DNA of 62,404 nt from Bacteroidetes bacterium UBA4416 (GCA_002390745.1 DGQK01000066.1:1-62404), one strand, 5' to 3'. Counted from the stretch's first letter, positions 25,162 through 36,400 are shown. Numbers and translations: made by a program. Notes: generated from the sequence alone by a model not told the origin.

Positions 25162-26412
25162 TTACAAGATCATTTTACATAGGTCAACGGCACTCTTGTA
25201 CGCGTCTTCGTGAAAGCCATATTTGAAATAGCTTCCACAAAAATACAAAGGTCCGCTCTCATTTAACCGATATAATTCATCCTGTGCCCTGATCGCCGCC
25301 ACATCAAACAAAGGGTGCTCATACCCTATCTCCCGGATGAGCTTATCCGGGGCTACAGTGCCGGGGATAGCATTGATCGATACAAAGTAATTTCTTCGTT
25401 CCGACACTCCCTGCAGGCGGTTCATCCAGTAGATGGTCGTAGGCACCTGCTTTCCGTTGCGTTCTTCGATGCGGTAGTTCCAGCTGCTCCAGGTACGTTT
25501 GTTCTTCGGCATGACGGATTCATCGGTATGCACCGTGGCTTTGTTTTTTTCGTAATGAAATACGGACAGCAGGCGCTGCTCATCGGCTGTAGGGTCAAAA
25601 AGCATTTTCAGGGCTTCGTTGGCGTGGGCCGCAATGATCACTTTATCAAATTCCTGCTGCTGCCCGTTAGCCGAAGTAACAAGGGCCTTGCCGCCCGGCA
25701 GGCGTTTTACGCTTACGGCCCCGTTGTTCACCTGTATTTTGTCTTTAAACGGTTTGATGAGAATTTCACGGTAAGCCTGGCTGCCGTTCTGCAAGGTGTA
25801 CCATTGGTGCTGGGTATTTAATCCTAAAAAGCCATGGTTCTTAAAAAACCGGATCAGGGTCACCGCCGGGAAGTCCAGCATTTTATCCATGGGGGTGCTC
25901 CACACAGCCGAGCTCATCGGCACCAGGTATTTCATGAGCATCTCTTCGCTGAACTTAAATTCTTTGATGTAATCCGCCAGGGAGTGATTGGCATACTCCG
26001 GCTTGTCCAGGATTTCGACGCTTATTTTATTGAAGCGCGTGATCTCCATCAGCATTTTGATGTACGCGGGCCTGAACATATTCTTACGCTGGGCAAACAG
26101 GCCATTCAGTCCTGAGCCGCAGTATTCAAGGCCTGTAGGCACATGCTGAACGCTGAAAGACATGTCCGTTTTTTTGACCGGCGCCTGGATCTCTTCAAAG
26201 AGCCTGCACAGGTTAGGATAGGTTTCGTAGTTGAAGACCATAAAGCCCGTATCCATGTATACCGGTTTCCCCTCTTCTTCCACGGAAATGGTATTGGTAT
26301 GGCCCCCGATGTAAGCATTCTTTTCAAAGATCGTGAGCTCGTAACGGTTCTGCAATAAATGCGCACAGCCCATTCCGGCTATTCCTGTTCCTATGATCGC
26401 TACTGTCTGCAT
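25162..26412 (-). CDS. FAD-dependent oxidoreductase (amine-oxidase fold)
   Basis: A 416-residue flavoprotein. The Rossmann motif GTGIAG is at 8-13, followed by the beta-2 acidic end FEKN and the GGHTNTI loop seen in NAD(P)-binding, amine oxidase-like desaturases. The C-terminus has FCGSYFKYGFHEDAYKSAVD, the second FAD-contact region. Homologues next to DUF1365 and CFA genes are implicated in oxidising or desaturating methylated or cyclopropanated acyl chains, for example in furan fatty-acid pathways of alphaproteobacteria. That role is inferred by context here. The next gene upstream ends 12 nt away. Confidence 0.9.
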   Translation of the reverse strand: MQTVAIIGTGIAGMGCAHLLQNRYELTIFEKNAYIGGHTNTISVEEEGKPVYMDTGFMVFNYETYPNLCRLFEEIQAPVKKTDMSFSVQHVPTGLEYCGSGLNGLFAQRKNMFRPAYIKMLMEITRFNKISVEILDKPEYANHSLADYIKEFKFSEEMLMKYLVPMSSAVWSTPMDKMLDFPAVTLIRFFKNHGFLGLNTQHQWYTLQNGSQAYREILIKPFKDKIQVNNGAVSVKRLPGGKALVTSANGQQQEFDKVIIAAHANEALKMLFDPTADEQRLLSVFHYEKNKATVHTDESVMPKNKRTWSSWNYRIEERNGKQVPTTIYWMNRLQGVSERRNYFVSINAIPGTVAPDKLIREIGYEHPLFDVAAIRAQDELYRLNESGPLYFCGSYFKYGFHEDAYKSAVDLCKMIL

Positions 26413-26424
26413 GTAAGTTGCCTG

Positions 26425-27474
26425 TTATGAATTAAGAATTGGCCCTGTTTTTTGAAACAGGTAATGGCTTACGATCCACTCCTCGCCGCCATTATAAGCC
26501 CAGAGTTCGGCGCAGGCCATGTAGAAGATCCGCCAGTACACCCACCATTTCAGGGCCTGGTCTTTTCCGTAGGTGCTTTTGAACAAAGGCATGATCTGCG
26601 CTTTGTGCCTGTCCATGTTTCGCAGCCAGGCCTCCGATGTTTTACTGTAATGCAGGCCGCTTACATGCCAGTGCTTTGCGATCGACAGGTGCTCGTTGAA
26701 ATACAAGAGCAGATCGTCGCTGGGCATGATACCGCCGGTAAAGAAATACCTGCTCATCCAATCGCTCTCATCGATCACTTCAAATTTGTAGGCATATTCC
26801 CTGTGCGTGAAAATATGCACGAACAACTTTCCATCCGGTTTCAGAAGATCCGCCACCAGTTTCATCAGCTTACGGTAATTGCGCATGTGCTCGAACATTT
26901 CCACCGACACAATGCGGTCGAAGGTCTGGTCGAGCTTAAAATCGTTGATGTTGTTTGTGATGACCTGCAGATTGGTGATAGCGCGCTTGCGGGCCTGCTC
27001 ATCAATGTATTGCTTTTGCGTCTTCGAATTGGACACCACGGTAAAATTGCTTCCTGGAAACTTAGCAGCCATAAACAAAGACAGCGAGCCCCAGCCGCAG
27101 CCCAGCTCCAGCACCTGCTGCCCATCCTGCAATTCCGCCCGCCCGCAGGTCAGCTCCAGCATGTCTTTTTCGGATGTGTCGATATCCGTCACACCCGGCT
27201 TCCAGTAGCCGCTGCTGTATTTCAGGTGCTTTCCGAGGCAGTACTGGTAAAACTCCGTAGGCACTTCATAATGCTGCTCGTTGGCCTCCTGTGTGTTGAT
27301 GGCAATGGTTGGCGTTGCCTTCAGTTCTTCGATCAGGGCCATGAGGTGCGCCTGCTGCGCCTCCACATTTCCTTTATGCTCGTCATTTAAACGCTGCTTC
27401 AGCAGTTTACGGATGCCCATCCGGATCAGCGGATCCGGAATTCTGTTTTTCTCTAATAAGGATTGATACCACAT
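26425..27474 (-). CDS. CFA-family SAM methyltransferase (short form)
   Basis: A 349-residue CFA/Mycolic_acid/coclaurine-type SAM methyltransferase, distinct from the CFA synthase at 22995. HYEVPTEF (68-75) replaces the HYDxxNxF active-site stretch and the SAM motif is LELGCGWGS (122-130). It lacks the usual N-terminal CFA domain and opens with MWYQSLLEKNRIPDPLIRMG. Proteins of this type are proposed to methylate unsaturated acyl chains or other small substrates. Two different methyltransferases in one operon suggests successive or alternative modifications of the same lipid. Confidence 0.9.
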   Translation of the reverse strand: MWYQSLLEKNRIPDPLIRMGIRKLLKQRLNDEHKGNVEAQQAHLMALIEELKATPTIAINTQEANEQHYEVPTEFYQYCLGKHLKYSSGYWKPGVTDIDTSEKDMLELTCGRAELQDGQQVLELGCGWGSLSLFMAAKFPGSNFTVVSNSKTQKQYIDEQARKRAITNLQVITNNINDFKLDQTFDRIVSVEMFEHMRNYRKLMKLVADLLKPDGKLFVHIFTHREYAYKFEVIDESDWMSRYFFTGGIMPSDDLLLYFNEHLSIAKHWHVSGLHYSKTSEAWLRNMDRHKAQIMPLFKSTYGKDQALKWWVYWRIFYMACAELWAYNGGEEWIVSHYLFQKTGPILNS

Positions 27475-27554
27475 ATAGCTTAATTATGGAAACCGGGAAG
27501 GATGTAAACATAGAAAACGCTGGCGTCATCTTTTTCCACCTTCCTTCTTTTAAA

Positions 27555-28334
27555 TTATTTCTTTTTTGGTAAAGGAACGAATATGCTGGTTGTACGCTGG
27601 TATTCTTTATAAGCTTCGCCTTTGCTCCTCAGGGATTGCTCTTCCGTCATGGGGATACCCGTTACTTTAAAAATAAGGTAGCCTATCGAGAGCGGGCATA
27701 TCAGGGCCAGCCAGCCATAAGGGCTTGGCAGGGCAAAGATGAACACAGAAATCCAGATGGAAAGCTGGAAAAAATAATTCGGATGCCTGGAATAATTCCA
27801 TAAGCCCGCCTGGCATACCTTTCCTTTGTTGGCCGGATCTTTTTTGAATTGCTGCAATTGCCGGTCGGCGAGGCCTTCGCCACAGATGGAGATGAACCAA
27901 AGTGCTGCACCGATGTATTCGATGACCGAAAGCGCTTCTGTTTTATTAAGAGCGATGATGAAGAAGGGAATGCTCAGAACGACATTGGAGAAAGCCTGCA
28001 TCTGGAAGAAAATAAAAAATTTGGAGGTGCCCCACTCGGTGCGCAATTGCTGATAGCGCCCTTCTTCCTCATGCAGATGTCCCAGTACTCTTTTTGAAAG
28101 GTATAAGCCCAGGCGGAGGCTCCATAGAGCCGCCAGGCCGCAAACAATATGCCGGCGAAGCGCAAAGCCATCGGCCAAAAACCAGATGATGGCCGCGATC
28201 ACCAAAAAATCAAAGGCCCAGAAAACATCCACAACACCATAGTTCTTGATGCGCAGGGCCCATATAAATACCAGCGTCATGATGAACGCTAATACTGCCC
28301 AGGAAACTAAAGGAATAAAGAAATAAGGACTCAT
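27555..28334 (-). CDS. DUF1295 membrane protein (steroid-reductase-like)
   Basis: A 259-residue integral membrane protein of the DUF1295 / isoprenylcysteine methyltransferase-steroid 5-alpha-reductase superfamily. It has about six helices and the C-terminal signature GLWNYSRHPNYFFQLSIW, then EEQSLRSKGEAYKEYQRTT, which bind NADPH or SAM in relatives. It is first in the minus-strand lipid run, 80 nt upstream of the short CFA-type methyltransferase. A reductase acting on the modified acyl chain is the most economical guess. Confidence 0.88.
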   Translation of the reverse strand: MSPYFFIPLVSWAVLAFIMTLVFIWALRIKNYGVVDVFWAFDFLVIAAIIWFLADGFALRRHIVCGLAALWSLRLGLYLSKRVLGHLHEEEGRYQQLRTEWGTSKFFIFFQMQAFSNVVLSIPFFIIALNKTEALSVIEYIGAALWFISICGEGLADRQLQQFKKDPANKGKVCQAGLWNYSRHPNYFFQLSIWISVFIFALPSPYGWLALICPLSIGYLIFKVTGIPMTEEQSLRSKGEAYKEYQRTTSIFVPLPKKK

Positions 28335-28587
28335 ACTGTTCGGGTGTGTTAATTAATCGTAATATACGCATAATACAGATGCCCGGATTTTCCGGAAGAT
28401 AAATTCTATCTGCTTTATATTCAGGGTAAATAGTTGACTATTGCTACTAATCCTGTTTTTTTCTTCCTGTTTTCCAAAGAACTATTTCGGGGTTTAGACG
28501 AATAAAAAACACCTTACAACGATTTTCTTGCTTTTAGAAAGATTAATCTCTAAATTGAATTTTAGAAAAAAAGAACTCCCGAAACCT

Positions 28588-31500
28588 ATGTCTGATTTAG
28601 ACCATCGTGTCATGGACCCGCAACGGGCCGGAATACAGATCGAAAAAGCATTCGGGATCTGCCGTAGCCACCCACAGACCGGGATTGAGCTCGCAGAAGA
28701 GATCCTGTCTGCCTCGCCGGATGATAAGATCCGGGCACAGGCCATTGCCGCCCGCGGCGCCTGTTATGTATGGCTCGGAAATTACGAAGACGCCCTGAAT
28801 GACCTGTTTGACTCGCTGGCTCTGGCAGAAGCAGAGGGTGACAACACCTATGAAGCCAATACCCTTTACCATATTTTTTGTGCCTACTATTACCTGGCCG
28901 ATTACGACAATGCCCTGAAGTATTCGCACGACATGCTCGGCAGAGCGGAAAAGAGCGGAAACATTCTGGCGCAGGCCAATGCCCTCAATGGCATCGGCTC
29001 TGTATACTATACTTCGGGCGAAAACCAAAAGGCCGTGGACGCGCTTAGCAAAGGGCTTGAGCTGGCTGAGCAGGAGGGCGACAAAAACCTGCTGGCACGT
29101 ATCCTTGACGGCCTGGGATCTGCGTACCTCAACCTCAAGGATGTGCCCCGCTCTATCGCCATGAAAAAGCGTGCACTGGAAGTGGCGCGCTTCGTGGGCT
29201 CCAAGCATGTGGAATCTTACGCCCTCGACGGGCTGGCAAAAATATACCTGGCTGCAGGCGACATGATCAACGCCGAGAAGCAGTTCCGCGAATGCCTCAC
29301 CATCCGCGAAGAGCTCAATTTCCGCTCGGGAATCGCTGAAACGAATTTTCAGCTTGGCAACCTCTTCCTGGGCCTCAACCGCCTCGACTATGCCCTGGCG
29401 CACCTGAACAAGGCTTTGAGCATTTCCCGGGAAACCAATACCAAAGAAGTTCTTTATAAAACACACGAGTCGCTATCGCGCCTGTACGAAAAGCAAGCCA
29501 ACACGGCGATGTTCATCGAGCATTTCAAAAACTACTATTCACTGAAGGAAGAATACTTCAGCGAAAAGAACAAGCAGAAGCTGAAAGGCGTGGAGATGCA
29601 GGTGAGCATTTCGCAGATGCAAAAGGAGAAAGAGCTCCTGAGCCAGAAGAACAAGCAGCTGGAATTGCTATCGAACGACCTGATGGCCCTGAGCAACCTG
29701 GGGAACACGATCACATCCCTTCTATCGGTGGAGGCCATCAACAAAAAGGTATACGACATCATCAACAATATCATGGACACGGGAGGCTTCGGCATCGGGG
29801 TTCTCTCGGCAGACGGCCGCGAACTCATCTTCCCGGGCTATATTGAGCAGGGCGTGGTGCTCCCCTCTTCGGGCTACGAGCTTACGGACACCAACCGCCT
29901 TGCCACGGTATGTTTTAACCGGGAGATCGATATCCTCATCAATGACCATGAGCTCGAATCGGGAAAGTACATTGAAAAAGTATTAAAGCCGGTAATGGGC
30001 CAGCCGGTGCAGTCCATCATTTACCTGCCCCTGAAGATGCACAGCAAAAAGCTGGGCGTCATCACCGTGCAGAGCTTTAATAAACACGCCTACGACGAAT
30101 ACCAGGTAAACCTTCTGAAGAACCTGGCAGTATATTGCGCCATTGCGATCGAAAATGCCACTCTCTACGAAAAGCTGGAAGAGCGCGTAAGCGAGCGCAC
30201 CAGGGAAGTCACGGATCAAAAGCTCCAGCTCGAAAAAGCGCAGGAGGCTACCCGCGTTCTCAATATCATCGGCCAACAGATCATTGCCAATACAGAGTTC
30301 GATTCCATCTTTCAGCAACTGCACGAAAATGTAGGCAAGCTGATGAACGCCGATTGTTTCAGTGTGAGGATCTATCACCCGGAGAAGCGTGAGATCGAGT
30401 ACAAATACTCGATGGAAAAAGGGCAGCTCAAAACTCCCCTGAGTGTATCGATGGACGATGTGGATAATTATTCGGTATGGTGCGTAAGCCATAACCAGGA
30501 GATCTTCATCAACGACAACCTGAACGAGTACCACCGCTACACCAAAAAGATCGTCGTGCCTTCAGGCGAAATGCCAAACTCGCTCCTGTTTTGCCCATTG
30601 ACCATCGGCGACCGCATTACCGGCGTCATCACAGTGCAGAGTTTCGAGAAGAATGCCTACCTGCCTTCGCACATGGATATTCTCAAAACGCTGGGCACTT
30701 ATACTGCTATCGCCCTGGAGAATGCCAACCTCATCGAGCATCTCGAAGAGCAGGTAGCCAAGCGTACCGAAATGGTGGTAAGCCAGAAGGAGCAGATCGA
30801 AAAAAGCCTGCGCAACAACAAATTGCTCAGCGAGATCGGGAAAGAAATCGCCTCTACCCTTTCGGTGAACGAAATCATTACCAAAGTATATGAGCGTGTC
30901 AACAACCTCATGGACGCCACTATTTTCGGGATTGGCATCCACAGGCCCGAAAAAAACGACCTCTTCTTTTCCGGCTCGATGGAAAAAGCAGAGAAGCTTC
31001 CTGACTTTGCCTACAGCCTGAATGATGAAAAAACAGCGACGGTGTGCTTCCTGAACTCCCGCGAGTTTGTGATCAACGATTGGGAAATTGAGTACAGCCA
31101 GTATGTGCAGAACTCCTATACTGCGGTAGCAGGCGAAATGCCGGAATCGATGATCTACCTGCCCCTGGTTTCGAAAGGAAAAACCATCGGCGTGATCACC
31201 GTTCAGAGTTTCGAAAAAAACAGCTATAAAGACTTTCACCTCGACATGCTGAGAAGCCTTTCGGTGTATGTAGGAAGCGCCCTCGAAAATGCCAGCCTCT
31301 ACACAGGCATGGAAGAGCGGGTACTCGAGCGTACCAGGGAGGTGATCAGGCAAAAAGAGGAAATTGAAAAAGCGCATGATAATACCCGCCTGTTGAGCGA
31401 GATCGGGCAGCACATTATTTCCAACATCAATTTCGATTCTATTTTCGGGAACCTGCACAGGAACATTAATAAACTGATGAATGCCGACTGTTTCGGCGTG

Positions 31501-32703
31501 CGCATTTACGATGCCAAAAAGCAGGAGATCGAATACAAATACGAGATCGAAAAGGGCGAGCTCCTGAAACCTCTGACGGTTCCGATGAGTAACGAAGACA
31601 ATTTTTCGGTATGGTGTGTGAAGCACCGGAAAGAGATCTTCATTAACGACAACCTGAACGAGTACCATAAATACACCAACAAGATCGTTGTGCCATCGGG
31701 CGAGATGCCAAGCTCTTTACTGTTCTGCCCGATGATCGTGGGTGAAAAAGTGGTAGGTGTGATCACCGTGCAAAGCTTTGAGAAGAATGCTTATGTGCCA
31801 CTGCACATGAACATCCTGAAAACCCTCGCTTCTTATACGGCTATTGCCCTCGAAAATGCCAGCCTCGTGGAAACCCTGGAGGACAAGGTGGAAGAGCGCA
31901 CCAAAGAAGTGGTGAAGCAGAAAGAGATCATCGAAGAAACCAACAAGCACATCACCGACAGCATCAAATATGCAAAGCGCATCCAGGAAGCCTTCCTGCC
32001 TTCCGAAGAAACGGTGACCTCCCTGTTGAAAGATGCCTTCATCCTGTATAAGCCCAAGGACATTGTCAGCGGCGATTTTTACTGGATTGAGAAGAAGGGC
32101 AATAAGATCCTGTTTGCCGTAGTGGATTGTACCGGCCATGGCGTGCCTGGCGCTTTCATGAGCATCATCGGCTTCAACGGGCTTAACCAGATCGTGAACG
32201 AGTACAACTATACCAAGCCTTCCGAGATCCTGACGCTGCTCAATAAGAACATCAGCGACACGCTGAAGCAGAAGGTGGAGGATTCGAAGATCAGGGACGG
32301 CATGGATGTGGCCATCTGTTCCATCGACCTGGATAATAACACACTGGAGTTTGCCGGTGCCTTCAGCCCCCTGTTCATTGTACGCGATGGCGCTGTGCTG
32401 AAAACCCGCGGCGATAAACACCCGATCGGGAACTTCGTGGGTGTGGGCGATTACGAATTTACCAACCACCACATCGATCTGTTACCGAATGACAAGATCT
32501 ATATCTTCTCCGATGGCTTTGTGGATCAGTTCGGCGGGCCTGAAGGCAAAAAATTAAAGTACAATGCCTTCCGCAAATTGTTGCTCGACAACTACGATAA
32601 ACCCATGCCTGCACAGAAAGAATCCATCAACACCTTCTTCGAAGACTGGCGCAGAGGCTATGAGCAAATCGACGACGTGTGTATGATCGGGGTTTCTATT
32701 TAA
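28588..32703 (+). CDS. TPR/four-GAF/SpoIIE phosphatase signalling protein
   Basis: A cytoplasmic signalling protein of 1,371 residues from the ATG at 28588 (an in-frame TTG at 28528 would add 20). About seven TPR-like repeats span residues 1-330, followed by a coiled coil. Four GAF domains lie at about 370-525, 557-714, 745-904 and 935-1090, separated by coiled-coil linkers with ERVxERTREV repeats. A PPM/SpoIIE serine phosphatase follows from 1124 (GDFYW, DCTGHGVPGAFMS, FSDGFVDQFGG). GAF 2 and 4 are near-duplicates, as are the linkers. Such proteins commonly control anti-sigma partner switches. No anti-sigma or antagonist gene lies nearby. Confidence 0.92.
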   Translation: MSDLDHRVMDPQRAGIQIEKAFGICRSHPQTGIELAEEILSASPDDKIRAQAIAARGACYVWLGNYEDALNDLFDSLALAEAEGDNTYEANTLYHIFCAYYYLADYDNALKYSHDMLGRAEKSGNILAQANALNGIGSVYYTSGENQKAVDALSKGLELAEQEGDKNLLARILDGLGSAYLNLKDVPRSIAMKKRALEVARFVGSKHVESYALDGLAKIYLAAGDMINAEKQFRECLTIREELNFRSGIAETNFQLGNLFLGLNRLDYALAHLNKALSISRETNTKEVLYKTHESLSRLYEKQANTAMFIEHFKNYYSLKEEYFSEKNKQKLKGVEMQVSISQMQKEKELLSQKNKQLELLSNDLMALSNLGNTITSLLSVEAINKKVYDIINNIMDTGGFGIGVLSADGRELIFPGYIEQGVVLPSSGYELTDTNRLATVCFNREIDILINDHELESGKYIEKVLKPVMGQPVQSIIYLPLKMHSKKLGVITVQSFNKHAYDEYQVNLLKNLAVYCAIAIENATLYEKLEERVSERTREVTDQKLQLEKAQEATRVLNIIGQQIIANTEFDSIFQQLHENVGKLMNADCFSVRIYHPEKREIEYKYSMEKGQLKTPLSVSMDDVDNYSVWCVSHNQEIFINDNLNEYHRYTKKIVVPSGEMPNSLLFCPLTIGDRITGVITVQSFEKNAYLPSHMDILKTLGTYTAIALENANLIEHLEEQVAKRTEMVVSQKEQIEKSLRNNKLLSEIGKEIASTLSVNEIITKVYERVNNLMDATIFGIGIHRPEKNDLFFSGSMEKAEKLPDFAYSLNDEKTATVCFLNSREFVINDWEIEYSQYVQNSYTAVAGEMPESMIYLPLVSKGKTIGVITVQSFEKNSYKDFHLDMLRSLSVYVGSALENASLYTGMEERVLERTREVIRQKEEIEKAHDNTRLLSEIGQHIISNINFDSIFGNLHRNINKLMNADCFGVRIYDAKKQEIEYKYEIEKGELLKPLTVPMSNEDNFSVWCVKHRKEIFINDNLNEYHKYTNKIVVPSGEMPSSLLFCPMIVGEKVVGVITVQSFEKNAYVPLHMNILKTLASYTAIALENASLVETLEDKVEERTKEVVKQKEIIEETNKHITDSIKYAKRIQEAFLPSEETVTSLLKDAFILYKPKDIVSGDFYWIEKKGNKILFAVVDCTGHGVPGAFMSIIGFNGLNQIVNEYNYTKPSEILTLLNKNISDTLKQKVEDSKIRDGMDVAICSIDLDNNTLEFAGAFSPLFIVRDGAVLKTRGDKHPIGNFVGVGDYEFTNHHIDLLPNDKIYIFSDGFVDQFGGPEGKKLKYNAFRKLLLDNYDKPMPAQKESINTFFEDWRRGYEQIDDVCMIGVSI

Positions 32704-32815
32704 AAAACATACATGTGAGGCGTTTCTTTCCCTCTTTGAAGGGCCTTTGGCCGAAGGTGGGGGATCTTATCCGAATATTTGGTTCATTTATTATCTTCAC
32801 CGAAAACCCAATTCC

Positions 32816-33310
32816 ATGAACATCTCTTTCGATCTGGACGATTTGCTCATCAATGGCGTAAAACGCTTTGAGGTAGAAAAGACAGGGCTTCTGACGCGTA
32901 TGCTGACTTCCGAGCAGTTGCGCCTCGGCACTTCCATCTTATTTAAAACCCTGCGCGCGCGCGGCCACTGTATCTATATCTACACTACCTCGCTGAGAAG
33001 TCCTTTCAGGATCCGCCTGCTATTTTGGGCTCATGGGTTATCTGTCGATAAGGTATTCAACAAGACGCTTCACGACCAGCGAATCTGGGACCTGCCTGTT
33101 ACAGCTTCAAAATACCCTCCCATGTTCGGCATCGACCTGCACATCGATGATTCGGAGGGCGTGGGCATAGAGGCTGAAAAATTCGGGTTCAGGACATTGA
33201 TCATTAAAGAGCAGGACAGGCATTGGACAGCAACCATATTAGAAGCCGTCTCAGAAATACCTGTTGCCTCTTTGCTCCTCTTTTCCATTCATGCTTCGTT
33301 TCTTTTCTAG
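32816..33310 (+). CDS. HAD-like putative hydrolase
   Basis: A 164-residue protein from ATG 32816; the frame opens earlier but the upstream part is non-coding. The N-terminal FDLDDLLIN carries the HAD DxD motif, the middle YTTSLRSPFR matches motif II (hydroxyl residue) and HIDDSEGV is the motif IV acidic pair. It has little cap domain. The closing VASLLLFSIHASFLF is hydrophobic and may be tail read-through. The substrate is unknown, and no operon partner lies nearby. Confidence 0.75.
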   Translation: MNISFDLDDLLINGVKRFEVEKTGLLTRMLTSEQLRLGTSILFKTLRARGHCIYIYTTSLRSPFRIRLLFWAHGLSVDKVFNKTLHDQRIWDLPVTASKYPPMFGIDLHIDDSEGVGIEAEKFGFRTLIIKEQDRHWTATILEAVSEIPVASLLLFSIHASFLF

Positions 33311-33453
33311 CCCGGACTGTGGGAGTGTGAACTTCGAAAAGAGCCTCGCCTGAATGAAAAATCCTGCGCAAATAGCCTAAAACCTATTTTTGAGATGGCT
33401 TCTACATGAAATAAGCAGGCTGAAGCCGGATATTTCTTTACCTTAGCATTTCC

Positions 33454-36400
33454 ATGAGCTCAGGCAGTACGTATCATCTTCAAAGGCATGCAAAGAGCAG
33501 GATGTTCTTCGCACTTCTTTTTTTACTCCCTTTTGTTTCCTTCCCGCAATCCTATAAGCAGCTCTGTGCTTCTTATAAAGGCTACCAGGAGCAGGGGAAC
33601 AGCGATAAACAATTTGCAACAGCAGGCCTTCTGATAAAGCAGTACCACGGCGAATTGCAGAAAGACCCGGTATGGTATGCAGAGCTCGAGAATGGAAACG
33701 GCCATTATTATTTCAACAATTCGCAATTTGACAGCGCTATTTACTGCTACTCGCGGGCGGTGAACCAGGTGTACTCCGTAAAAGCGGATACCAGCTTCGA
33801 CTACGGGCTTTACCTGTATAACCTGGCTTATGTCTGCGGAACTGCTGGCTACTATGAAAAGGGGGAACAGTATTACGCTGTGTCGCTTCCTATCCTGGGC
33901 CGGTTTTTAGGCGCCTCGAGCGGGGAGTATACAAGCTTCTACAGAACCTACGTGGAAATGAAAATAGACATGGGCGACTATGCCGCTGCCACACCTATGA
34001 ACGATGCCCTGATCTATTTCTACCGGATGGAAAAAGGAGAGCACTCTTCCGACTACCTCCATTGCCTCAACAATAAAGCGCGCATTGCCCAGGGCCAGGC
34101 CAACTATACGGAAGCGGCCTCCCTCTTTCTTCAGATCCTGAACACGAACCTGAAATACCAGAGCCGCGACACCGTCACCCTTTCGACGATGCACAACAAT
34201 ATTGCCGAGTGCTACCGCCTGATGGGCAACTATGCCGCTGCCGAACCGATGTACCTCGAAGCCCTTCGCCTGGAAACGGCATACGCAGCAACGACGAAAG
34301 AGTCGCTGGCAGTGTTGTTCAACAACATGGGGCTGCTCTATAAAGCACAAAGCAATTACTCAAAAGCGGAGAGCTGTTTCCTGAAAAGCATCGGTTTGTA
34401 CAAAGCGGCCAACTACCAGCAACATGTGGCGTTTGCCAACCCGCTCAACAACCTGGGTGACCTGTACCGCATTACCGCAAACTACAAAGAAGCCGTATCC
34501 TGCATCGAACAGGCCATCGCAATCCGCAAAGCTACCAGTGGCGAAAATCACGAGTACTATGCCAATGCCCTCAGCAACCTGGCTCTACTGAACATGGAAT
34601 TTGATTACCTGGATGAAGCGGAGCAGCTCCTGCTTCAGTGCGAAAGCATTTACAAAAACAGGCTGGGAGAAGATAACCCGCGCTATGCCAATTGCCTGAG
34701 CCTTCTTTCTTCTGTCTATGCGCGCAAAAAGGATTTCAGCAAAGCTCTCGACTACAATACGCGCTGCCTGCGGCTCATGGAAAAAAGCGGCGCCTCCCGC
34801 ACCGATAAATACGCCCTGTACCTCAGCGGCAAAGGCTCTGTGGAGTGCAACATGAAAAACTACAGCGCAGCGGCCGAAACCTTTGGCCGGGCGGCAGAGA
34901 TCTTCAAAAGCAATTTCGGAAGCCGGAATTTCAATTACACCGATATGCAGTTCAGCCTGGCCAATGTGCACGAACGGGCAGGAAACACAAGCGAGGCCAC
35001 ACGCTATTACCTGGGTGCCATGGGCGCTTATAAAAGCATTATGGAAGACAACTTTGTGTCCATGAGCGAAGAGGAAAAAACCAATTTCTATTATGTCCTT
35101 TCCAACCGGTTCGAAACCTTCTACAATTATGTGATCGGGCTTTCGCGCCAGGCCGGATTCCGGAACGACAGCCTGCTGAAAACCCTGCTGAATGTGCGTT
35201 TGGTAGATAAATCGCTGTTGCTGAACGAGGCCCGTGCAGTGAATCAAACGATCCTGAACGGCAGCGATACGGCGGTAGCGCGCGTCTTCAGCGAGTGGCT
35301 TCAACAAAAGCGCTACCTGCAGGAACTGTATAAATATTCGCTGGCCGAGCTGGCTCAAAACAACATTGACCTGGATGCGGAAGAGTCTTTGAAAAATTCC
35401 CTCGAAAAACAACTAAGCGCTTCCTCTGCCACCTTCCGGAAAACAACCACAGCCAAAAATACCTTTGCGGAGTTACAGTCAAAGCTTCGCAAAAGCGACC
35501 TCGGGGTAGAGATCATCCGCACGGCAGTATACGACGACCGTGGGAAAGCAACCGTGAATTATGCCGCCTTGCTGATCGGCAAGGATTACAAGGCTCCCAA
35601 ACTGGTGCCCCTCGACAGCTGCGCTTTTTTCGATACGCTTTTCATCAACCATTACAAGCGTTGCATCGAAGACACCTTGATAGATGCTCTTTCCTACAAG
35701 CGTTTTTTCAAAGCCCTGAAACCATACTGCCAGGGGATTTCCAATATCTATTTTTCGGCAGACGGGGTTTACCAGAAGCTGAACCTGTATACGCTGTACG
35801 ACGTTGCCACCGGGAAATACCTGCTGGAAACAATGTCCATCAGCCAGCTCAACAGCCTCAAAGACCTGCTGGATCCAAAGGCAGCGCCTGCCGCAACAGC
35901 TGAGGCCGCCCTCTTCGGCTTTCCGGATTATGAGCTGAAAACTTCCGGCGAAAAAACCACGGATTCCCCGGAGCTCGCCTCGAGATCAGTTTTCAGCGAC
36001 ATTCCCGAACTGCCAGGCACCAAAAAAGAAACCGAGGCCATCGGTGCCCTGCTGACCTCCTATAAGAGGCACATAAGCCTTTACCTGGGCGCTCAGGCTA
36101 CCGAAGAACAAGTGAAAGCCCTCGGCAGCCCGGCGATCCTGCATATTGCCACCCATGGCTTTTTTCTTCCGGACGAAGAGTCGGGGGATGATAAAACCCT
36201 TGGCTTTTCGACACAGCAGGTGAAGCAAAATCCGTTGCTACGCTCGGGACTGCTGATGGCGGGTGCTGCAGCCCGGCAAAACAGCCTGCTGAAACAGGAC
36301 GACGGGATCCTGACGGCTTACGAAGCCTCGCTGCTTAACCTGCAAAATACCGACCTGGTCACACTCTCTGCCTGCGAAACCGGCCTGGGCGACCTTGTCA

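Noticed and set aside
30562..31668. Long antisense frame under the four-GAF gene
   Set aside because: It mirrors the GAF repeats (repeated HDTP-like strings) and has no start context or family similarity.
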